Both the position numbers and the translations under genes were made by a program. 64,000 nt of DNA from positions 1 through 64,000 of the forward strand of contig RGCF01000001.1 of assembly GCA_009919265.1 (NCBI GenBank). The letters are read 5' to 3'. The notes beneath the pieces were generated by a model. That model made no database searches and was not told the origin of the DNA. It was given only the letters and a program-made list of their open reading frames with translations. Shown piece after piece: positions 51,696-63,038 of the stretch (the stretch's first letter is position 1; every line of letters starts with the position of its first letter). The stretch comes from Bacteroidota bacterium. GTDB lineage: Bacteria > Bacteroidota > Ignavibacteria > Kapaibacteriales > UBA961.

Positions 51696-52313
51696 ATGCT
51701 ATTAGGTCGAAAATTGGGCATGACGAGCATATTCAGCGAGAACGGTGAATATGTGCCCTGTACAGTCATAGAAGCCGGACCATGCGCAGTAGTGCAAGTC
51801 CGCACCATAGATAAAGACGGATACTCTGCCGTTCAGCTCGGCTATGGAGACATAGCAGAGCGCAAGGTATCTCAGCCACTTGCCGGACATTTCAAGAAGG
51901 CAGGCTTGGCACCGAAGCGTCATATCAAAGAATTCAGATTGGACAATGTAACAGTTGCACCTGGTGAAACTGTAACAGTTGAAAGTATTCTGAAAATCGG
52001 TGATATGGTGAAAGTTTCCGGAACCTCAAAAGGTCGTGGTTTCCAGGGTGTTATGAAGAGACATCACTTTGGTGGTGTTGGTATGACATCTCACGGACAA
52101 TCGGATCGCGAGCGTGCTCCAGGATCCATCGGTTCATCATCATATCCTTCGAGAGTTTTCAAGGGTATGCGCATGGCGGGCCGCATGGGTGGTACAAGAA
52201 TCAGCATTAGAAATCTCGAAGTGCTTGATATCATGCCTGAGCAAAATTTGCTTGTGATCAAAGGAAGCATTCCTGGCGCAATTAATTCCATAGTAGAAAT
52301 TGTGAAGCTGTAA
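51696..52313 (+). CDS. rplC: 50S ribosomal protein L3
   Basis: LLGRKLGMTSIFSENGEYVPCTVIEAGPC. Confidence 0.98.
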   Translation: MLLGRKLGMTSIFSENGEYVPCTVIEAGPCAVVQVRTIDKDGYSAVQLGYGDIAERKVSQPLAGHFKKAGLAPKRHIKEFRLDNVTVAPGETVTVESILKIGDMVKVSGTSKGRGFQGVMKRHHFGGVGMTSHGQSDRERAPGSIGSSSYPSRVFKGMRMAGRMGGTRISIRNLEVLDIMPEQNLLVIKGSIPGAINSIVEIVKL

Positions 52314-52324
52314 GGTATAGAACA

Positions 52325-52945
52325 ATGCTCGTAAATGTATACGGAAAAAACGGATCTGTGACCGGTCAGGTTGAATTACCTGAAGAGGTGTTCAATGTGG
52401 AGCCAAGTGAGCAAGCAATGTACCTTGCGGTCAAAGCATACTTGGCAAATCAAAGACAAGGCACAGCAAAAACCAAGGTAAGATCCGAGGTTAGAGGTGG
52501 TGGCAAGAAGCCATGGAAACAAAAAGGTCGTGGAACTGCGCGATCTGGTTCAAGCCGTTCACCCGTATGGGTTGGTGGTGGAACTATTCATGGTCCAAGA
52601 CCACATCTTTATAAGCAATATCTTCCTGCGCAGATGAAAAAATTGGCTCGTAAGTCAGCTTTATCATTGCGAGTGAGCGAAGAAAATCTTTTCGTGGTGG
52701 AAGGACTTGGATTTGATGAAATCAAAACCAAAAACATGGTAGGTGTATTAAAGGCATTGAATATCAATGGTCAAAAAGCACTCATCATGTTGAAAGATTC
52801 AGATGCAAATATTGTGTTATCGGCAAGAAATATTCCAGGCGTAAAAACATTGCCTGCGACGATTGCTTCCACTTATGACATTTTGAATCACAAGAATATC
52901 ATTCTTTGCAAGGAAGCCTTGCAGGATCTGGTACAAACTTTTTAA
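52325..52945 (+). CDS. rplD: 50S ribosomal protein L4
   Basis: RQGTAKTKVRSEVRGGGKKPWKQKGRGTARSGSSRSPVWVGGG. Confidence 0.98.
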   Translation: MLVNVYGKNGSVTGQVELPEEVFNVEPSEQAMYLAVKAYLANQRQGTAKTKVRSEVRGGGKKPWKQKGRGTARSGSSRSPVWVGGGTIHGPRPHLYKQYLPAQMKKLARKSALSLRVSEENLFVVEGLGFDEIKTKNMVGVLKALNINGQKALIMLKDSDANIVLSARNIPGVKTLPATIASTYDILNHKNIILCKEALQDLVQTF

Positions 52946-52971
52946 TGCTGAAGTAATTAGGCAACAGAACG

Positions 52972-53277
52972 ATGATTACAGTAATTAAACGTCCGATGCT
53001 CACAGAGAAAGCGGCCATGCTTGCGGAGAAGCAGCAATATGCTTTTGAAGTGACGACAGATGCGAATAAAATCCAGATCAAGGCAGCCATTGAGCGTCTC
53101 TATGATGTGAAGGTTTCTTCTGTTCGCACGGTGAATGTGAAAGGTAAGAACAAAACTCGTTTTACAAGACGTGGTTTAATGCGTGGTGCAACTCCTCTTC
53201 GCAAGAAGGCTTATGTGACGCTTGCACCTGGTTATAGCATTGACCTAGTTGGTGGTGAAGGTAATACTGAAGATTAA
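52972..53277 (+). CDS. rplW: 50S ribosomal protein L23
   Basis: VIKRPMLTEKAAMLAEKQQYAFEVTTDANKIQIKAAIERLYDVKV. Confidence 0.98.
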   Translation: MITVIKRPMLTEKAAMLAEKQQYAFEVTTDANKIQIKAAIERLYDVKVSSVRTVNVKGKNKTRFTRRGLMRGATPLRKKAYVTLAPGYSIDLVGGEGNTED

Positions 53278-53291
53278 TTTCGAGATAGACA

Positions 53292-54128
53292 ATGGCTTTA
53301 AGAATTCTCAAACCGATTACGCCCGGTACGCGCTTTTACTCAGTGAGTTCATTTTCTGAAATCACTCCTGGAGCGCAGCCAGAAAAATCACTTCTTGTTC
53401 CGAAGAAGAAGAGTGGTGGACGGAATAATACCGGACGCATCACCTCTAGACACAGAGGTGGCGGGCATAAGCAGAAATATCGCATCATAGATTTCAAGCG
53501 TAGAAAGCATGGAATTGCAGCTGAAGTCATGAGTATTCAATATGATCCGAATCGTACATGCCGCATTGCATTATTGCGTTATGAAGATGGAGAGCTGGCA
53601 TACATTTTGGCTCCCAATAAATTGAAGGTTGGACAAAAAGTAATGTCCGGTCCAAATGCAGATCTTCAAGATGGTAATGCATTACCAATGGAAAAAATTC
53701 CTGTTGGTATGTTCATACACAATGTTGAATTGAAGCCTGGCAAGGGTGGACAGATGGTTCGCAGTGCCGGTACCGGAGCTCAGCTAGTTGGTTTTGATGG
53801 TGGCATGGCTCAGGTCAAATTGCCATCAGGTGAAATCAGAAAAGTACCTCAGTCTTGTATGGCAACATTAGGAGTTGTTGGAAATTCTGATCATGAAAAT
53901 ATTCTGTATGGAAAAGCAGGACGCATGCGTTGGTTGGGAGTTCGCCCACAGACGCGCGGTATGGCGATGAACCCGATTGATCACCCGATGGGTGGTGGAG
54001 AAGGTAGATCCAAGTCCGGTGGTGGACGCCAGCATCCACGTTCTCCTTGGGGTCAACTTGCAAAAGGCTTGAAGACTCGCAAGAAGAAGAAAAAGTCAAC
54101 CGATCTTATTGTTCGTAAAAGAAAGTAA
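53292..54128 (+). CDS. rplB: 50S ribosomal protein L2
   Basis: [28 protein letters not shown]. Confidence 0.99.
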   Translation: MALRILKPITPGTRFYSVSSFSEITPGAQPEKSLLVPKKKSGGRNNTGRITSRHRGGGHKQKYRIIDFKRRKHGIAAEVMSIQYDPNRTCRIALLRYEDGELAYILAPNKLKVGQKVMSGPNADLQDGNALPMEKIPVGMFIHNVELKPGKGGQMVRSAGTGAQLVGFDGGMAQVKLPSGEIRKVPQSCMATLGVVGNSDHENILYGKAGRMRWLGVRPQTRGMAMNPIDHPMGGGEGRSKSGGGRQHPRSPWGQLAKGLKTRKKKKKSTDLIVRKRK

Positions 54129-54138
54129 TTAGGACATT

Positions 54139-54426
54139 ATGGCTCGCTCACTGAAAAAAGGCGCATTCATCTACTATAAACTCATGAAGAAGGTGGATGC
54201 AATGAATGAATCAGGCAAGAAGACTGTGATTAAAACATGGTCACGTGCATCAACAATTGCACCTGACTTTGTTGGACACACTTTTGCGGTTCATAATGGA
54301 AATAAATTTATTCCTGTATATGTGACAGAGAACATGGTTGGTCACAAGCTTGGTGAATTTTCTCCGACGAGAACATTCAAAGGTCATGCAGGAAATAGAA
54401 AGGACCAAAAGTCCGGAAAACGATAA
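54139..54426 (+). CDS. rpsS: 30S ribosomal protein S19
   Basis: [19 protein letters not shown]...[22 protein letters not shown]. Confidence 0.98.
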   Translation: MARSLKKGAFIYYKLMKKVDAMNESGKKTVIKTWSRASTIAPDFVGHTFAVHNGNKFIPVYVTENMVGHKLGEFSPTRTFKGHAGNRKDQKSGKR

Positions 54427-54452
54427 TCCGTAGCTGAATAAGGTTTACAATT

Positions 54453-54806
54453 ATGCTCAATGCTCGTGCAACAAAGCGATACTTACGCTCATCACCTCGC
54501 AAAATGCGTTTGGTGATAGATTTGATACGAGGAAAATCAGCGGCGCAAGCATTGGCTACGCTGAAATTCTCTCCAAAATCGGCATCGAAAGATGCAGAAA
54601 TGGTTCTTCGTTCTGCGATAGCGAATGTCATGGAGAAGGCCACTGCAGCCAATGAGCGTGTCGATGAAGGAAAGCTGTTTGTAAGTGCGGCCTATGTCAA
54701 TCAAGGCCCCACAGCGAAGCGCATTTCTCCTGCTCCTATGGGTAGGGCTTATAGAATCAGAAAGCGTTCGCATCATTTAACGATTGAAGTCTCAGTTGCT
54801 CAGTAA
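54453..54806 (+). CDS. rplV: 50S ribosomal protein L22
   Basis: YLRSSPRKMRLVIDLIRGK...GPTAKRISPAPMGRAYRIRKRSHHLTI. Confidence 0.98.
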   Translation: MLNARATKRYLRSSPRKMRLVIDLIRGKSAAQALATLKFSPKSASKDAEMVLRSAIANVMEKATAANERVDEGKLFVSAAYVNQGPTAKRISPAPMGRAYRIRKRSHHLTIEVSVAQ

Positions 54807-54824
54807 CATAACAGGAGTTGAACT

Positions 54825-55469
54825 TTGGGTCAGAAGACAAATCCGATTGGTATCCGTTTAGGCATTGTTCGCCATTGGGATGCTAACTGGTTTGATGAAA
54901 AGAATGTGGCCGACAAATTGTCTGAAGACTTGATGGTCCGTTCTTATATCAAGAGCAGTAAGCGTAAAGCAGGTGTTGCACGCATAGTGATTGAGCGCAC
55001 GGCAAAGCAATTGCGCATCACATTGCACACATCTCGTCCCGGCGTGATCATCGGAAAATCCGGTAAAGACATCACGCTTTTGGAAGAAGAATTGAAACAG
55101 ATTTCAAAGAAGGATGTAAAAATCCTCATTCATGAAATCAAGCGTCCTGAAGTCGATGCACAATTAGTTGCAGAGAATATTGCTCAGCAGCTTGAAGGAA
55201 GAGTTTCATTCCGTAAGGCGATGAAGCAATCCGTTGGTGCAGCGATGAGAATGGGAGCAGAAGGAATACGCGTTATGTGTTCCGGTCGATTGGGCGGAGC
55301 AGACATGTCCCGTACTGAGCAGTACAAAGAAGGTCGCGTGCCATTGCACACATTGCGTGCAGACATTGATTATGGCACTGCAACGGCATCAACAGTTTAT
55401 GGTTTGATTGGTGTCAAAACATGGATTTGCCGTGGCGAAGTAATTGGTAAGCTTATCACAAAAGATTAA
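54825..55469 (+). CDS. rpsC: 30S ribosomal protein S3
   Basis: TTG start; [23 protein letters not shown]...[13 protein letters not shown]. Confidence 0.98.
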   Translation: MGQKTNPIGIRLGIVRHWDANWFDEKNVADKLSEDLMVRSYIKSSKRKAGVARIVIERTAKQLRITLHTSRPGVIIGKSGKDITLLEEELKQISKKDVKILIHEIKRPEVDAQLVAENIAQQLEGRVSFRKAMKQSVGAAMRMGAEGIRVMCSGRLGGADMSRTEQYKEGRVPLHTLRADIDYGTATASTVYGLIGVKTWICRGEVIGKLITKD

Positions 55470-55486
55470 AAGAAGGATATAGCACA

Positions 55487-55906
55487 ATGCTGATTCCTAA
55501 AAGAGTAAAACATAGAAAAACCCAGCGTGGCAGAATGCGTGGCAAGGCCTATCGCGGATCACAGGTTGCATTTGGAACCTTTGGCATCAAGGCGATGGAG
55601 CCGGCATGGATAACAAATCGTCAGATTGAATCTGCCCGTATTGCCATCAATCGTTATCTCCGTCGTGACGGTAAAGTGTGGATTCGCATTTTCCCTGATA
55701 AGCCGGTGACGAAGAAGCCCGCAGAAGTTCGAATGGGTTCCGGTAAAGGAAATCCTGAATTTTGGGTAGCAGTGGTAAAGCCCGGTCGCATTCTCTTTGA
55801 GATCGACGGAGTACCAAAAGAGAAGGCAGTTGAGGCAGCAAGATTGGCTTCACACAAATTGCCTATCAAAGTAAAATTTGTAACTCGCTTGGATGCAACA
55901 GAGTAA
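55487..55906 (+). CDS. rplP: 50S ribosomal protein L16
   Basis: [24 protein letters not shown]. Confidence 0.98.
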   Translation: MLIPKRVKHRKTQRGRMRGKAYRGSQVAFGTFGIKAMEPAWITNRQIESARIAINRYLRRDGKVWIRIFPDKPVTKKPAEVRMGSGKGNPEFWVAVVKPGRILFEIDGVPKEKAVEAARLASHKLPIKVKFVTRLDATE

Positions 55907-56109
55907 TGAAAAAGCAAAAAGCGTCTGAAATCCGTCAAGTCTCCACGGAAGAATTAATGGAGATGTTGACTTCCACAGAGGAAGCATTGGTCTTGAGAAA
56001 TTTTGAGAAGGCGATGAGCCAACTTGAGAATACATCACAGATCAGAACGTTACGTAAAGATATTGCGCGTATCAAAATGGTATTGCGCGAGCGGAATGTC
56101 ACTGTTTGA
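55906..56109 (+). CDS. rpmC: 50S ribosomal protein L29
   Basis: Position between L16 and S17; [34 protein letters not shown]. Confidence 0.95.
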   Translation: MKKQKASEIRQVSTEELMEMLTSTEEALVLRNFEKAMSQLENTSQIRTLRKDIARIKMVLRERNVTV

Positions 56110-56139
56110 CACACTACGCACTAATTAGAATTGAATAAT

Positions 56140-56421
56140 ATGGCTACTAAAGCAACAGAGCAAGCGCCTTCAACGAGCGGAAAAAAAGTCCGCCAAGGCA
56201 AAGTTATCAGTGCCGCCATGAACAAAAGCATTGTTGTGGCGATTGAGCGTCAAGTTGCTCATCCACTGTACAAAAAATATTATAAGCAGACAAAAAAGGT
56301 CATGGCTCATGATGAAGCCAATGAGTGTCGCATTGGTGATACCGTGCGCGTCATTGAAAGCCGTCCCTTGAGTGCCCGCAAGCGCTGGATGCTCGTAGAA
56401 ATTGTCGATCGTGCGAAGTAA
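56140..56421 (+). CDS. rpsQ: 30S ribosomal protein S17
   Basis: [36 protein letters not shown]...[24 protein letters not shown]. Confidence 0.97.
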   Translation: MATKATEQAPSTSGKKVRQGKVISAAMNKSIVVAIERQVAHPLYKKYYKQTKKVMAHDEANECRIGDTVRVIESRPLSARKRWMLVEIVDRAK

Positions 56422-56436
56422 TTAAGGAAGAAAGAG

Positions 56437-56805
56437 ATGATACAAGAAGAGTCAAATCTTATTGCAGCGGATAATTCGGGCGCCAAGCGCGTGCGTTGCA
56501 TCCGTATCCTTGGCGGGCATGCACGCCGTTATGCCGGCGTTGGCGACATCATTGTCGTGTCCGTAAAGAGTGCGCTTCCGAATGCAGGTGTAAAAAAAGG
56601 CGAGGTCTGCAAAGCAGTTGTCGTTCGCACCAAAAAAGAGATCAAGCGCAGAGACGGATCATTCATCCGCTTCGATGAGAATGCAGCTGTCATTCTGAAC
56701 AATCAAGGTGAGCCAAGAGGCACACGTATTTTCGGACCTGTGGCACGCGAATTGCGTGATAGTGGTTTCATGAAAATCGTTTCTCTTGCACCAGAGGTAT
56801 TATAA
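56437..56805 (+). CDS. rplN: 50S ribosomal protein L14
   Basis: [27 protein letters not shown]. Confidence 0.98.
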   Translation: MIQEESNLIAADNSGAKRVRCIRILGGHARRYAGVGDIIVVSVKSALPNAGVKKGEVCKAVVVRTKKEIKRRDGSFIRFDENAAVILNNQGEPRGTRIFGPVARELRDSGFMKIVSLAPEVL

Positions 56806-56817
56806 GGATCGAATATC

Positions 56818-57153
56818 ATGAAGATGGCAATCAAGAAAAATGATATGGTAAAAATCATCTCCGGAGATGACAAAGGCAAAGAAGGCCGTGTCATCGAAGT
56901 AGATGCAAAAAGAGGTCGTCTCCTCGTTGAAGGTGTGAATGTGCACAAGCGTCATATGCGCAAGAGCCAAGCATATCCAGATGGCGGAAGAATTGAGCGT
57001 GAATTGCCTATCGCATATTCAAATGCAATGTTGATCGACCCTGAAACAAAACAACCAACACGCATTCGTTTGGATCGCACCATTGATGCAAATGGTAGAG
57101 CAGAAGTGAAGCGTATTGCCGTACAATCCGGCAAAGAAATTAAAATGCCTTAA
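56818..57153 (+). CDS. rplX: 50S ribosomal protein L24
   Basis: [42 protein letters not shown]. Confidence 0.97.
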   Translation: MKMAIKKNDMVKIISGDDKGKEGRVIEVDAKRGRLLVEGVNVHKRHMRKSQAYPDGGRIERELPIAYSNAMLIDPETKQPTRIRLDRTIDANGRAEVKRIAVQSGKEIKMP

Positions 57154-57173
57154 GACTTGGATAGAGAACAATC

Positions 57174-57800
57174 ATGGCAAAAGCCCAACAACAATCGAAA
57201 AAATTTGACTTAAAACCCGAAGGCGCTCGCCTTGAGGAATATTCAGGACCGGTGCCCGCACCTCGTCTCTATGCTTTTTACAAAGAGCAAGTGATTCCTA
57301 CAATGAAGGCGAAGTTTGGATATAAATCTGTAATGCAGGTTCCAAAGATCAGCAAGATTTGTATCAATATGGGTGTAGGTGCTGCGGTGCAAGATCCGAA
57401 GATTCTTCATTCAGCAGTAAATGAGCTCGAGCTTATTACTGGTCAGCGTCCTGCAATCAGCAAAGCAAAAAAAGCTATTGCGAATTTCCGCCTTCGTCAA
57501 GGTATGCCAATTGGCTGCCACATCACATTGCGTGGTGCAAGAATGTATGAATTCTTGGATAGATTCATCAATATCGCATCACCTCGCATTCGTGACTTTA
57601 GAGGATTTTCAGATAATGGATTCGATGGCCGCGGCAATCTTACGCTTGGCATCAAGGAACAAATTATTTTTCCTGAGATTGATGTTGATAAGGTAACGAA
57701 GATCGCTGGTATGGACATCACTTTCGTCACAACATCCAAAACTGATGAAGAAGCTTCAGCGCTTCTCAAAGAATTTGGTTTTCCTTTCCGCAAAGGTTAA
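57174..57800 (+). CDS. rplE: 50S ribosomal protein L5
   Basis: [20 protein letters not shown]-type motif; [32 protein letters not shown]. Confidence 0.98.
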   Translation: MAKAQQQSKKFDLKPEGARLEEYSGPVPAPRLYAFYKEQVIPTMKAKFGYKSVMQVPKISKICINMGVGAAVQDPKILHSAVNELELITGQRPAISKAKKAIANFRLRQGMPIGCHITLRGARMYEFLDRFINIASPRIRDFRGFSDNGFDGRGNLTLGIKEQIIFPEIDVDKVTKIAGMDITFVTTSKTDEEASALLKEFGFPFRKG

Positions 57801-57803
57801 TTC

Positions 57804-58073
57804 ATGGCAAAGACAAGCATTGTAGCAAGAAATGAAAAAAGAAAGCGCCTAGTGGCAAAGTATGCGGCAAAGCGTGAAGAATTGAAAGCGGCAGGAGATT
57901 TTGAAGCATTGCAAAAATTGCCCCGCAATAGTTCAACAACACGCGTACGCAGTCGTTGTTCAGTGACTGGTCGCGGAAAAGCAGTCTATAAGAAATTCGG
58001 TGTTTGCCGAAATGTCTTCCGCCAATTGGCCCTGGAAGGAAAAATTCCGGGTATTCGCAAATCGAGTTGGTAA
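57804..58073 (+). CDS. rpsN: 30S ribosomal protein S14 (long form)
   Basis: [20 protein letters not shown]...[38 protein letters not shown]. Confidence 0.97.
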   Translation: MAKTSIVARNEKRKRLVAKYAAKREELKAAGDFEALQKLPRNSSTTRVRSRCSVTGRGKAVYKKFGVCRNVFRQLALEGKIPGIRKSSW

Positions 58074-58095
58074 ATAAACTTTACGATATACTATT

Positions 58096-58491
58096 ATGCC
58101 GGTAACAGATACCATAGCAGATTTCATCACCCGCATTCGCAATGCGGGTCAGGCACGCCACAAACATGTCACAGCACCAGCTTCAAAAATGAAGCATGCG
58201 ATTGCCGAGATTCTTCGTGATCAAGGTTTCGTTGGTGATGTGTCACTCATGGAAGAGAATGGCCAGAAAGTAATTAAGGTCGGACTCAAATACTATGAAG
58301 GCAAGCCGGTAATCCAGGACATTCAGCGAGTCAGCAAGTCCGGAAGAAGAATTTATTCACCTGTTGAAAAATTGCCCCGCGTCAGCAATGGCTTGGGCAT
58401 TGCCATCATCTCAACATCAAAGGGATTGATGACAGACAAACAGGCACGCGCTTACAATGTAGGCGGTGAAATTATTTGCACAGTACGCTAA
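58096..58491 (+). CDS. rpsH: 30S ribosomal protein S8
   Basis: VTDTIADFITRIRNAGQARH...GLGIAIISTSKGLMTDKQARAYNVGGEIICTVR. Confidence 0.98.
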   Translation: MPVTDTIADFITRIRNAGQARHKHVTAPASKMKHAIAEILRDQGFVGDVSLMEENGQKVIKVGLKYYEGKPVIQDIQRVSKSGRRIYSPVEKLPRVSNGLGIAIISTSKGLMTDKQARAYNVGGEIICTVR

Positions 58492-58514
58492 TCCTGCACT
58501 GAAGGAGTTATACC

Positions 58515-59054
58515 GTGTCACGAGTTGGCAAAAAACCAATCACCGTTCCAAACAATGTACAATTGTCATTCAATGATGGTATTCTTACTGTCAAAGGCCC
58601 AAAGGGCACACAAATTGTACCGATTGCGGACGGCATAACATTCAACAATGAAAATGGAACGCTCTCTTTTCAAAGAGCGAATGATGATAAAAAAGTGCGT
58701 GCATTGCATGGTCTTTCTCGCGCACTCGCATTCAATGCAATTGAAGGCGTATCCAATGGATTTCAGAGAAGTCTCGCAATTGAAGGCGTTGGTTTCAAAG
58801 CTGAAATGCGCGGAAAGAAATTACTCTTGACGCTTGGATATTCTCATCCAATTTTGGTGATTCCACCAGATGGCATTGAATTTGCGACACCAACTCCAAC
58901 ATCTGTGCAGGTGAAAGGAATCAGTAAGCATGATGTTGGTGAAGTTGCGGCAAAGATTCGCAGCATTCGTCCACCTGAACCTTATAAAGGAAAAGGTGTT
59001 CGTTATGAAGGTGAATATATCCGTCGTAAGGCCGGTAAGTCCGCAGGTAAATAA
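58515..59054 (+). CDS. rplF: 50S ribosomal protein L6
   Basis: SRVGKKPITVPNNVQLS...VKGPKG; PEPYKGKGVRYEGEYIRRKAGKSAGK; GTG start. Confidence 0.98.
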   Translation: MSRVGKKPITVPNNVQLSFNDGILTVKGPKGTQIVPIADGITFNNENGTLSFQRANDDKKVRALHGLSRALAFNAIEGVSNGFQRSLAIEGVGFKAEMRGKKLLLTLGYSHPILVIPPDGIEFATPTPTSVQVKGISKHDVGEVAAKIRSIRPPEPYKGKGVRYEGEYIRRKAGKSAGK

Positions 59055-59088
59055 TAATTGATCGACAGATTCTCAAGAGACTATAGAG

Positions 59089-59460
59089 ATGAACTTAGAA
59101 CAATCAAAAAAGAAACGCCAACAACGCAGAAAGCAGCATATCCGCAAGCATATATTCGGTAATCCCGAGCGTCTGCGTTTGAGCGTCAATAAAAGCATCA
59201 AGCATATCACTGCACAAATCATTGATGATACGAAGGGTGTTACACTCGTTTCAGTATCATCAATTGAAAAAGATGTGCGTGAAGCATTGGCATCTATTGC
59301 AACAAAAGTTGCGAAGAGTCAATATGTCGGTGAACTTCTCGCGAAGCGCGCCAAAGAAGCAAATATTTCAACCGTGGCTTTTGATCGTAATGGTCATTTG
59401 TACCATGGAAGAGTTAAAGCACTTGCTGAAGCCGCACGCGAAGGCGGACTGCAATTCTAA
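59089..59460 (+). CDS. rplR: 50S ribosomal protein L18
   Basis: [30 protein letters not shown]...[26 protein letters not shown]. Confidence 0.98.
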   Translation: MNLEQSKKKRQQRRKQHIRKHIFGNPERLRLSVNKSIKHITAQIIDDTKGVTLVSVSSIEKDVREALASIATKVAKSQYVGELLAKRAKEANISTVAFDRNGHLYHGRVKALAEAAREGGLQF

Positions 59461-59475
59461 TTTATAGAGGATGCC

Positions 59476-59979
59476 GTGAGCAAAGTAAGAGTGTCAGAAC
59501 TTGATCTGAAAGATAAGTTGGTTTATGTCGGCCGTACTGCGAAAGTAGTAAAGGGCGGACGCCGTTTTAATTTCACTGCATTGGTCGTTGTAGGTGACGG
59601 CAATGGACATGTGGGATATGGTCTTGGTAAAGCCGGCGAGGTTGTTGATGCCGTGAGCAAAGCAACGAATGCTGCCAAGAACAATATCGTGAAAGTGCAA
59701 TTGCAGAATACCACGATTCCCCATGAAGTTCTTGCAAAGTTTGGTGCAGCTTCCGTGCTCATCAAACCTGCAACAGCTGGTACCGGTGTTATCGCCGGTG
59801 GTGGAGTTCGCGCGGTGCTTGAACTTGCAGGTGTGCAGGATGTGTTGACAAAGAGCATGGGCTCTTCTAATCCTCACAATACAGTGAAAGCAACAGTGCG
59901 TGCATTGTCTATGCTTGAGGATGCTCAATCAGCTGCAAATCGCAGAGGTATCTCATTACAGAAATTGCTGCAAGGATAA
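59476..59979 (+). CDS. rpsE: 30S ribosomal protein S5
   Basis: KVVKGGRRFNFTALVVVGDGNGHVGYGLGKAGEV; GTG start. Confidence 0.98.
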   Translation: MSKVRVSELDLKDKLVYVGRTAKVVKGGRRFNFTALVVVGDGNGHVGYGLGKAGEVVDAVSKATNAAKNNIVKVQLQNTTIPHEVLAKFGAASVLIKPATAGTGVIAGGGVRAVLELAGVQDVLTKSMGSSNPHNTVKATVRALSMLEDAQSAANRRGISLQKLLQG

Positions 59980-59991
59980 GGAGTGATTCAC

Positions 59992-60183
59992 ATGACGAAA
60001 GCAGGTTCAAAAGTAAAAATCACACAGATTCGCAGCATTATCAAATGCAAGCAGAATCAAAAAGACACGATACATGCGCTTGGTTTGGGTCGTCCCAACT
60101 TTTCAGTTGAGCACACACTCAATCCTCAAATCGCAGGCATGATCAATGTGGTCAGCCATCTTGTGAAAGTTGAGACTATCTGA
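59992..60183 (+). CDS. rpmD: 50S ribosomal protein L30
   Basis: VKITQIRSIIKCKQNQKDTIHALGLGRPNFSVEHTLNPQIAGMINVVSHLVKVE. Confidence 0.96.
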   Translation: MTKAGSKVKITQIRSIIKCKQNQKDTIHALGLGRPNFSVEHTLNPQIAGMINVVSHLVKVETI

Positions 60184-60203
60184 AAGACGGAGAATATCCT
60201 ATT

Positions 60204-60668
60204 ATGAAGCATATTGGAAATATCAGCCCCAGCAAAGGTTCAGTAAAAGGCATCAAGCGTATCGGTAGAGGCGCGGGATCCGGCCATGGTGGGACATCAA
60301 CTCGTGGACACAAAGGTCATTCTTCTCGTTCAGGTTTTAAGCAGAAGAGAAATTTCGAAGGCGGTCAAATGCCTTTGAGCCGTCGTCTGCCAAAATTTGG
60401 ATTCAAGAATCCATTCCGTATTGAATATCAAGAAATCAATGTTGCTCGTTTGCAAGAGCTTGTTGACAATAACAAGATACATGCAGGTGACACAGTTAAT
60501 ATCGAAGTCCTTCGCAATCTCGGCGTTGTACGCTCTTCAAGAATTCCGGTGAAAGTTCTTGGCAATGGTGATCTCACCGCCAAATTGAATGTAACTGCCG
60601 CAAAATTCACTGAATCTGCGAAAGGAAAGATCGAACAAGCCGGAGGCACCGCTGTAATCGATGAATAA
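60204..60668 (+). CDS. rplO: 50S ribosomal protein L15
   Basis: RIGRGAGSGHGGTSTRGHKGHSSRSG...FEGGQMPLSRRLPKFGF. Confidence 0.98.
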   Translation: MKHIGNISPSKGSVKGIKRIGRGAGSGHGGTSTRGHKGHSSRSGFKQKRNFEGGQMPLSRRLPKFGFKNPFRIEYQEINVARLQELVDNNKIHAGDTVNIEVLRNLGVVRSSRIPVKVLGNGDLTAKLNVTAAKFTESAKGKIEQAGGTAVIDE

Positions 60669-62013
60669 GTTCTTTCAGACATTGGTCAATGTTTTTCGCA
60701 TTGAGGAACTAAAGGATAGAATCATTTTTACTGCATTGATTTTACTTGCAGTAAGAATGGGTTCTTATATCCCACTTCCCGGTGTTGATGTTGTGGCATT
60801 GCAATCTACGAAGGGCGGTGATTCGAATACATTGTTCGGATTATATGATTTGTTCGTTGGTGGTGCATTATCTAATGCAGCCATTTTCGCTCTTGGAATC
60901 ATGCCCTATATTTCTGCATCCATCATTCTGCAATTGGCAGGAATTGTGATGCCGGAAATTCAACGTCTTCAACGTGAAGGAGAAGATGGCAGAAGAAAGA
61001 TCAATCAATTCACTCGTTATCTCACAGTGCTCATTGCAGCATTGCAAGGTTGGGGAGTGACTATTAAAATTTTGAATCCAGGAACAACTTCCGCTCCTGT
61101 TGTTGCACCAGATATGGTTGGTTTATTTACCATCTCATCCATTGTGCTTTTAACAGCCGGTACTGTGTTCTTGATGTGGCTTGGTGAGCAAATCACAGAA
61201 AGAGGTTTGGGAAATGGTATTTCTCTCATCATCTTTATCGGAATCATTGCTCGACTACCGGATGCATTATTCTCTGAATTTGCATATATCACATCAACAC
61301 CACAATTGTTTGTTCATCTCGTGATTTTTGCCGTGCTCGTCTTCATCATTGCAGGCGTTGTATTGGTAACTCAAGGTGCGAGAAGAATTCCAATTCAATA
61401 TGCAAAGCGTGTTGTTGGAAGAAAAGTTTATGGTGGAACAACTCAATACATTCCTTTGCGTGTAAACACATCGGGTGTTATGCCGATCATTTTTGCTCAG
61501 TCAATTTTGTTTGTGCCAAGTACGATTTTGAGTTTCTTCCCTGACAATACAACATTGCAATGGCTTTCACAACAATTGTTCAGTGAGCAGTCTTGGGTGT
61601 ATGCATTGTCATTCTCACTGCTGATTGTGTTCTTCACATATTTCTATACAGCTGTAGCATTTAATCCAAAAGATGTTGCAGACAATATGAAGAAGCAAGG
61701 TGGATTTATTCCCGGTGTTCGCCCCGGTTCTCCAACAGCAGATTACATTGAAAATATTTTGACTCGCATTACATTGCCTGGTGCAATATTTCTTGCACTC
61801 ATTGCAATCATGCCAACATTTGTTTCAAATGTGTTGCGCGTACAACCTGCATTCGCATCATTCTTTGGTGGTACAAGTTTGCTGATCATGGTTGGTGTCG
61901 CACTTGATACATTGCAACAAATTGAATCTTATCTTCTCATGCGTCATTATGATGGATTCATGAAGAGCGGAAAGATTCGCGGTCGTGCAAATGCGGGACA
62001 AGGTGGTTTCTAA
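60661..62013 (+). CDS. secY: Preprotein translocase subunit SecY
   Basis: Multi-TM; GIMPYISASIILQL; GNGISLIIFIGIIAR; PGVRPGSPTADYI. Confidence 0.98.
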   Translation: MNKFFQTLVNVFRIEELKDRIIFTALILLAVRMGSYIPLPGVDVVALQSTKGGDSNTLFGLYDLFVGGALSNAAIFALGIMPYISASIILQLAGIVMPEIQRLQREGEDGRRKINQFTRYLTVLIAALQGWGVTIKILNPGTTSAPVVAPDMVGLFTISSIVLLTAGTVFLMWLGEQITERGLGNGISLIIFIGIIARLPDALFSEFAYITSTPQLFVHLVIFAVLVFIIAGVVLVTQGARRIPIQYAKRVVGRKVYGGTTQYIPLRVNTSGVMPIIFAQSILFVPSTILSFFPDNTTLQWLSQQLFSEQSWVYALSFSLLIVFFTYFYTAVAFNPKDVADNMKKQGGFIPGVRPGSPTADYIENILTRITLPGAIFLALIAIMPTFVSNVLRVQPAFASFFGGTSLLIMVGVALDTLQQIESYLLMRHYDGFMKSGKIRGRANAGQGGF

Positions 62014-62018
62014 GCATC

Positions 62019-62804
62019 ATGGAATCAGCCGCGGTACATATACCCGGTCCGAATCATGATATTGAAAAAGCATGCAGGATCGTTGCTGAAACGATCATGA
62101 AGGTTGGGCGCCACATTAAACATGGCATCACAACTCTCGAACTTGACAATATAGCAGAAGACAATATTCTTTCGAGTAATGGCAAACCCGCCTTCAAAGG
62201 GTATGTCGTTGGCAAATTGGAATTCAAACATTCCCTTTGCATCTCGGTGAATGAAGAAGTGGTTCACGGAATTCCCGGAGCGCGCATCTTGCAAGAAGGA
62301 GATATTGTTTCAATTGACTGCGGCGTGGAATACAATGGATGGTTTGGCGATAGCGCTTTTACATTTCCCGTTGGAACCATTGATGCATCAATACAAAATT
62401 TGCTGAATGCCACAAAAGAATCATTGGATTTAGGCGTGAAGCAAGCAAAAAGCAAGAACAAAGTCTATGACATAGCTCGAGCTGTTCAAACGCACGTTGA
62501 AAAACATGGATATTCGGTGGTCCGACAATTGGTTGGACATGGCATTGGAACTCATTTGCATGAAGATCCTGCCATACCGAATTTCGTTCCTCCGCTTTTG
62601 CAACGCAGTTATTATCCGAATGAGAAACTGCAAAAAGGACAAGCAATTGCGATTGAACCAATGGTCAATCAAGGAACATATAATGTGCGAACACTCAGCG
62701 ATGGCTGGACGGTGGTGACGGCAGATAAAAAACCATCGGCGCATTTTGAGCATACGGTGCTCATCGAAGATGATGGACCGGTGATATTAACCTTAATGGA
62801 TTGA
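62019..62804 (+). CDS. map: Methionine aminopeptidase type I
   Basis: FKGYVVGKLEFKHSLCISVNEEVVHGIPG...DIVSIDCGVEYNGWFGDSAFTF...GHGIGTHLHEDPAIPNF. Confidence 0.97.
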   Translation: MESAAVHIPGPNHDIEKACRIVAETIMKVGRHIKHGITTLELDNIAEDNILSSNGKPAFKGYVVGKLEFKHSLCISVNEEVVHGIPGARILQEGDIVSIDCGVEYNGWFGDSAFTFPVGTIDASIQNLLNATKESLDLGVKQAKSKNKVYDIARAVQTHVEKHGYSVVRQLVGHGIGTHLHEDPAIPNFVPPLLQRSYYPNEKLQKGQAIAIEPMVNQGTYNVRTLSDGWTVVTADKKPSAHFEHTVLIEDDGPVILTLMD

Positions 62805-62810
62805 ACATTT

Positions 62811-63029
62811 ATGTCGAAACAAGATCTTATCCGGATCGACGGTGTGATAGACGAGACACTTCCCAATACACAGTTTATCGTGAAGTTGGAGAATGGTCAT
62901 AAAGTGCTTTGTCACATTTCCGGAAAGATGCGCATGAATTTCATCAAGATTCTCCAAGGAGATAAAGTTACCGTTGAACTTTCTCCCTATGATCTTGCAA
63001 AAGGCAGAATTGTATATCGTTATAAATAA
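62811..63029 (+). CDS. infA: Translation initiation factor IF-1
   Basis: [68 protein letters not shown]. Confidence 0.98.
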   Translation: MSKQDLIRIDGVIDETLPNTQFIVKLENGHKVLCHISGKMRMNFIKILQGDKVTVELSPYDLAKGRIVYRYK

Positions 63030-63038
63030 GTGATGTCA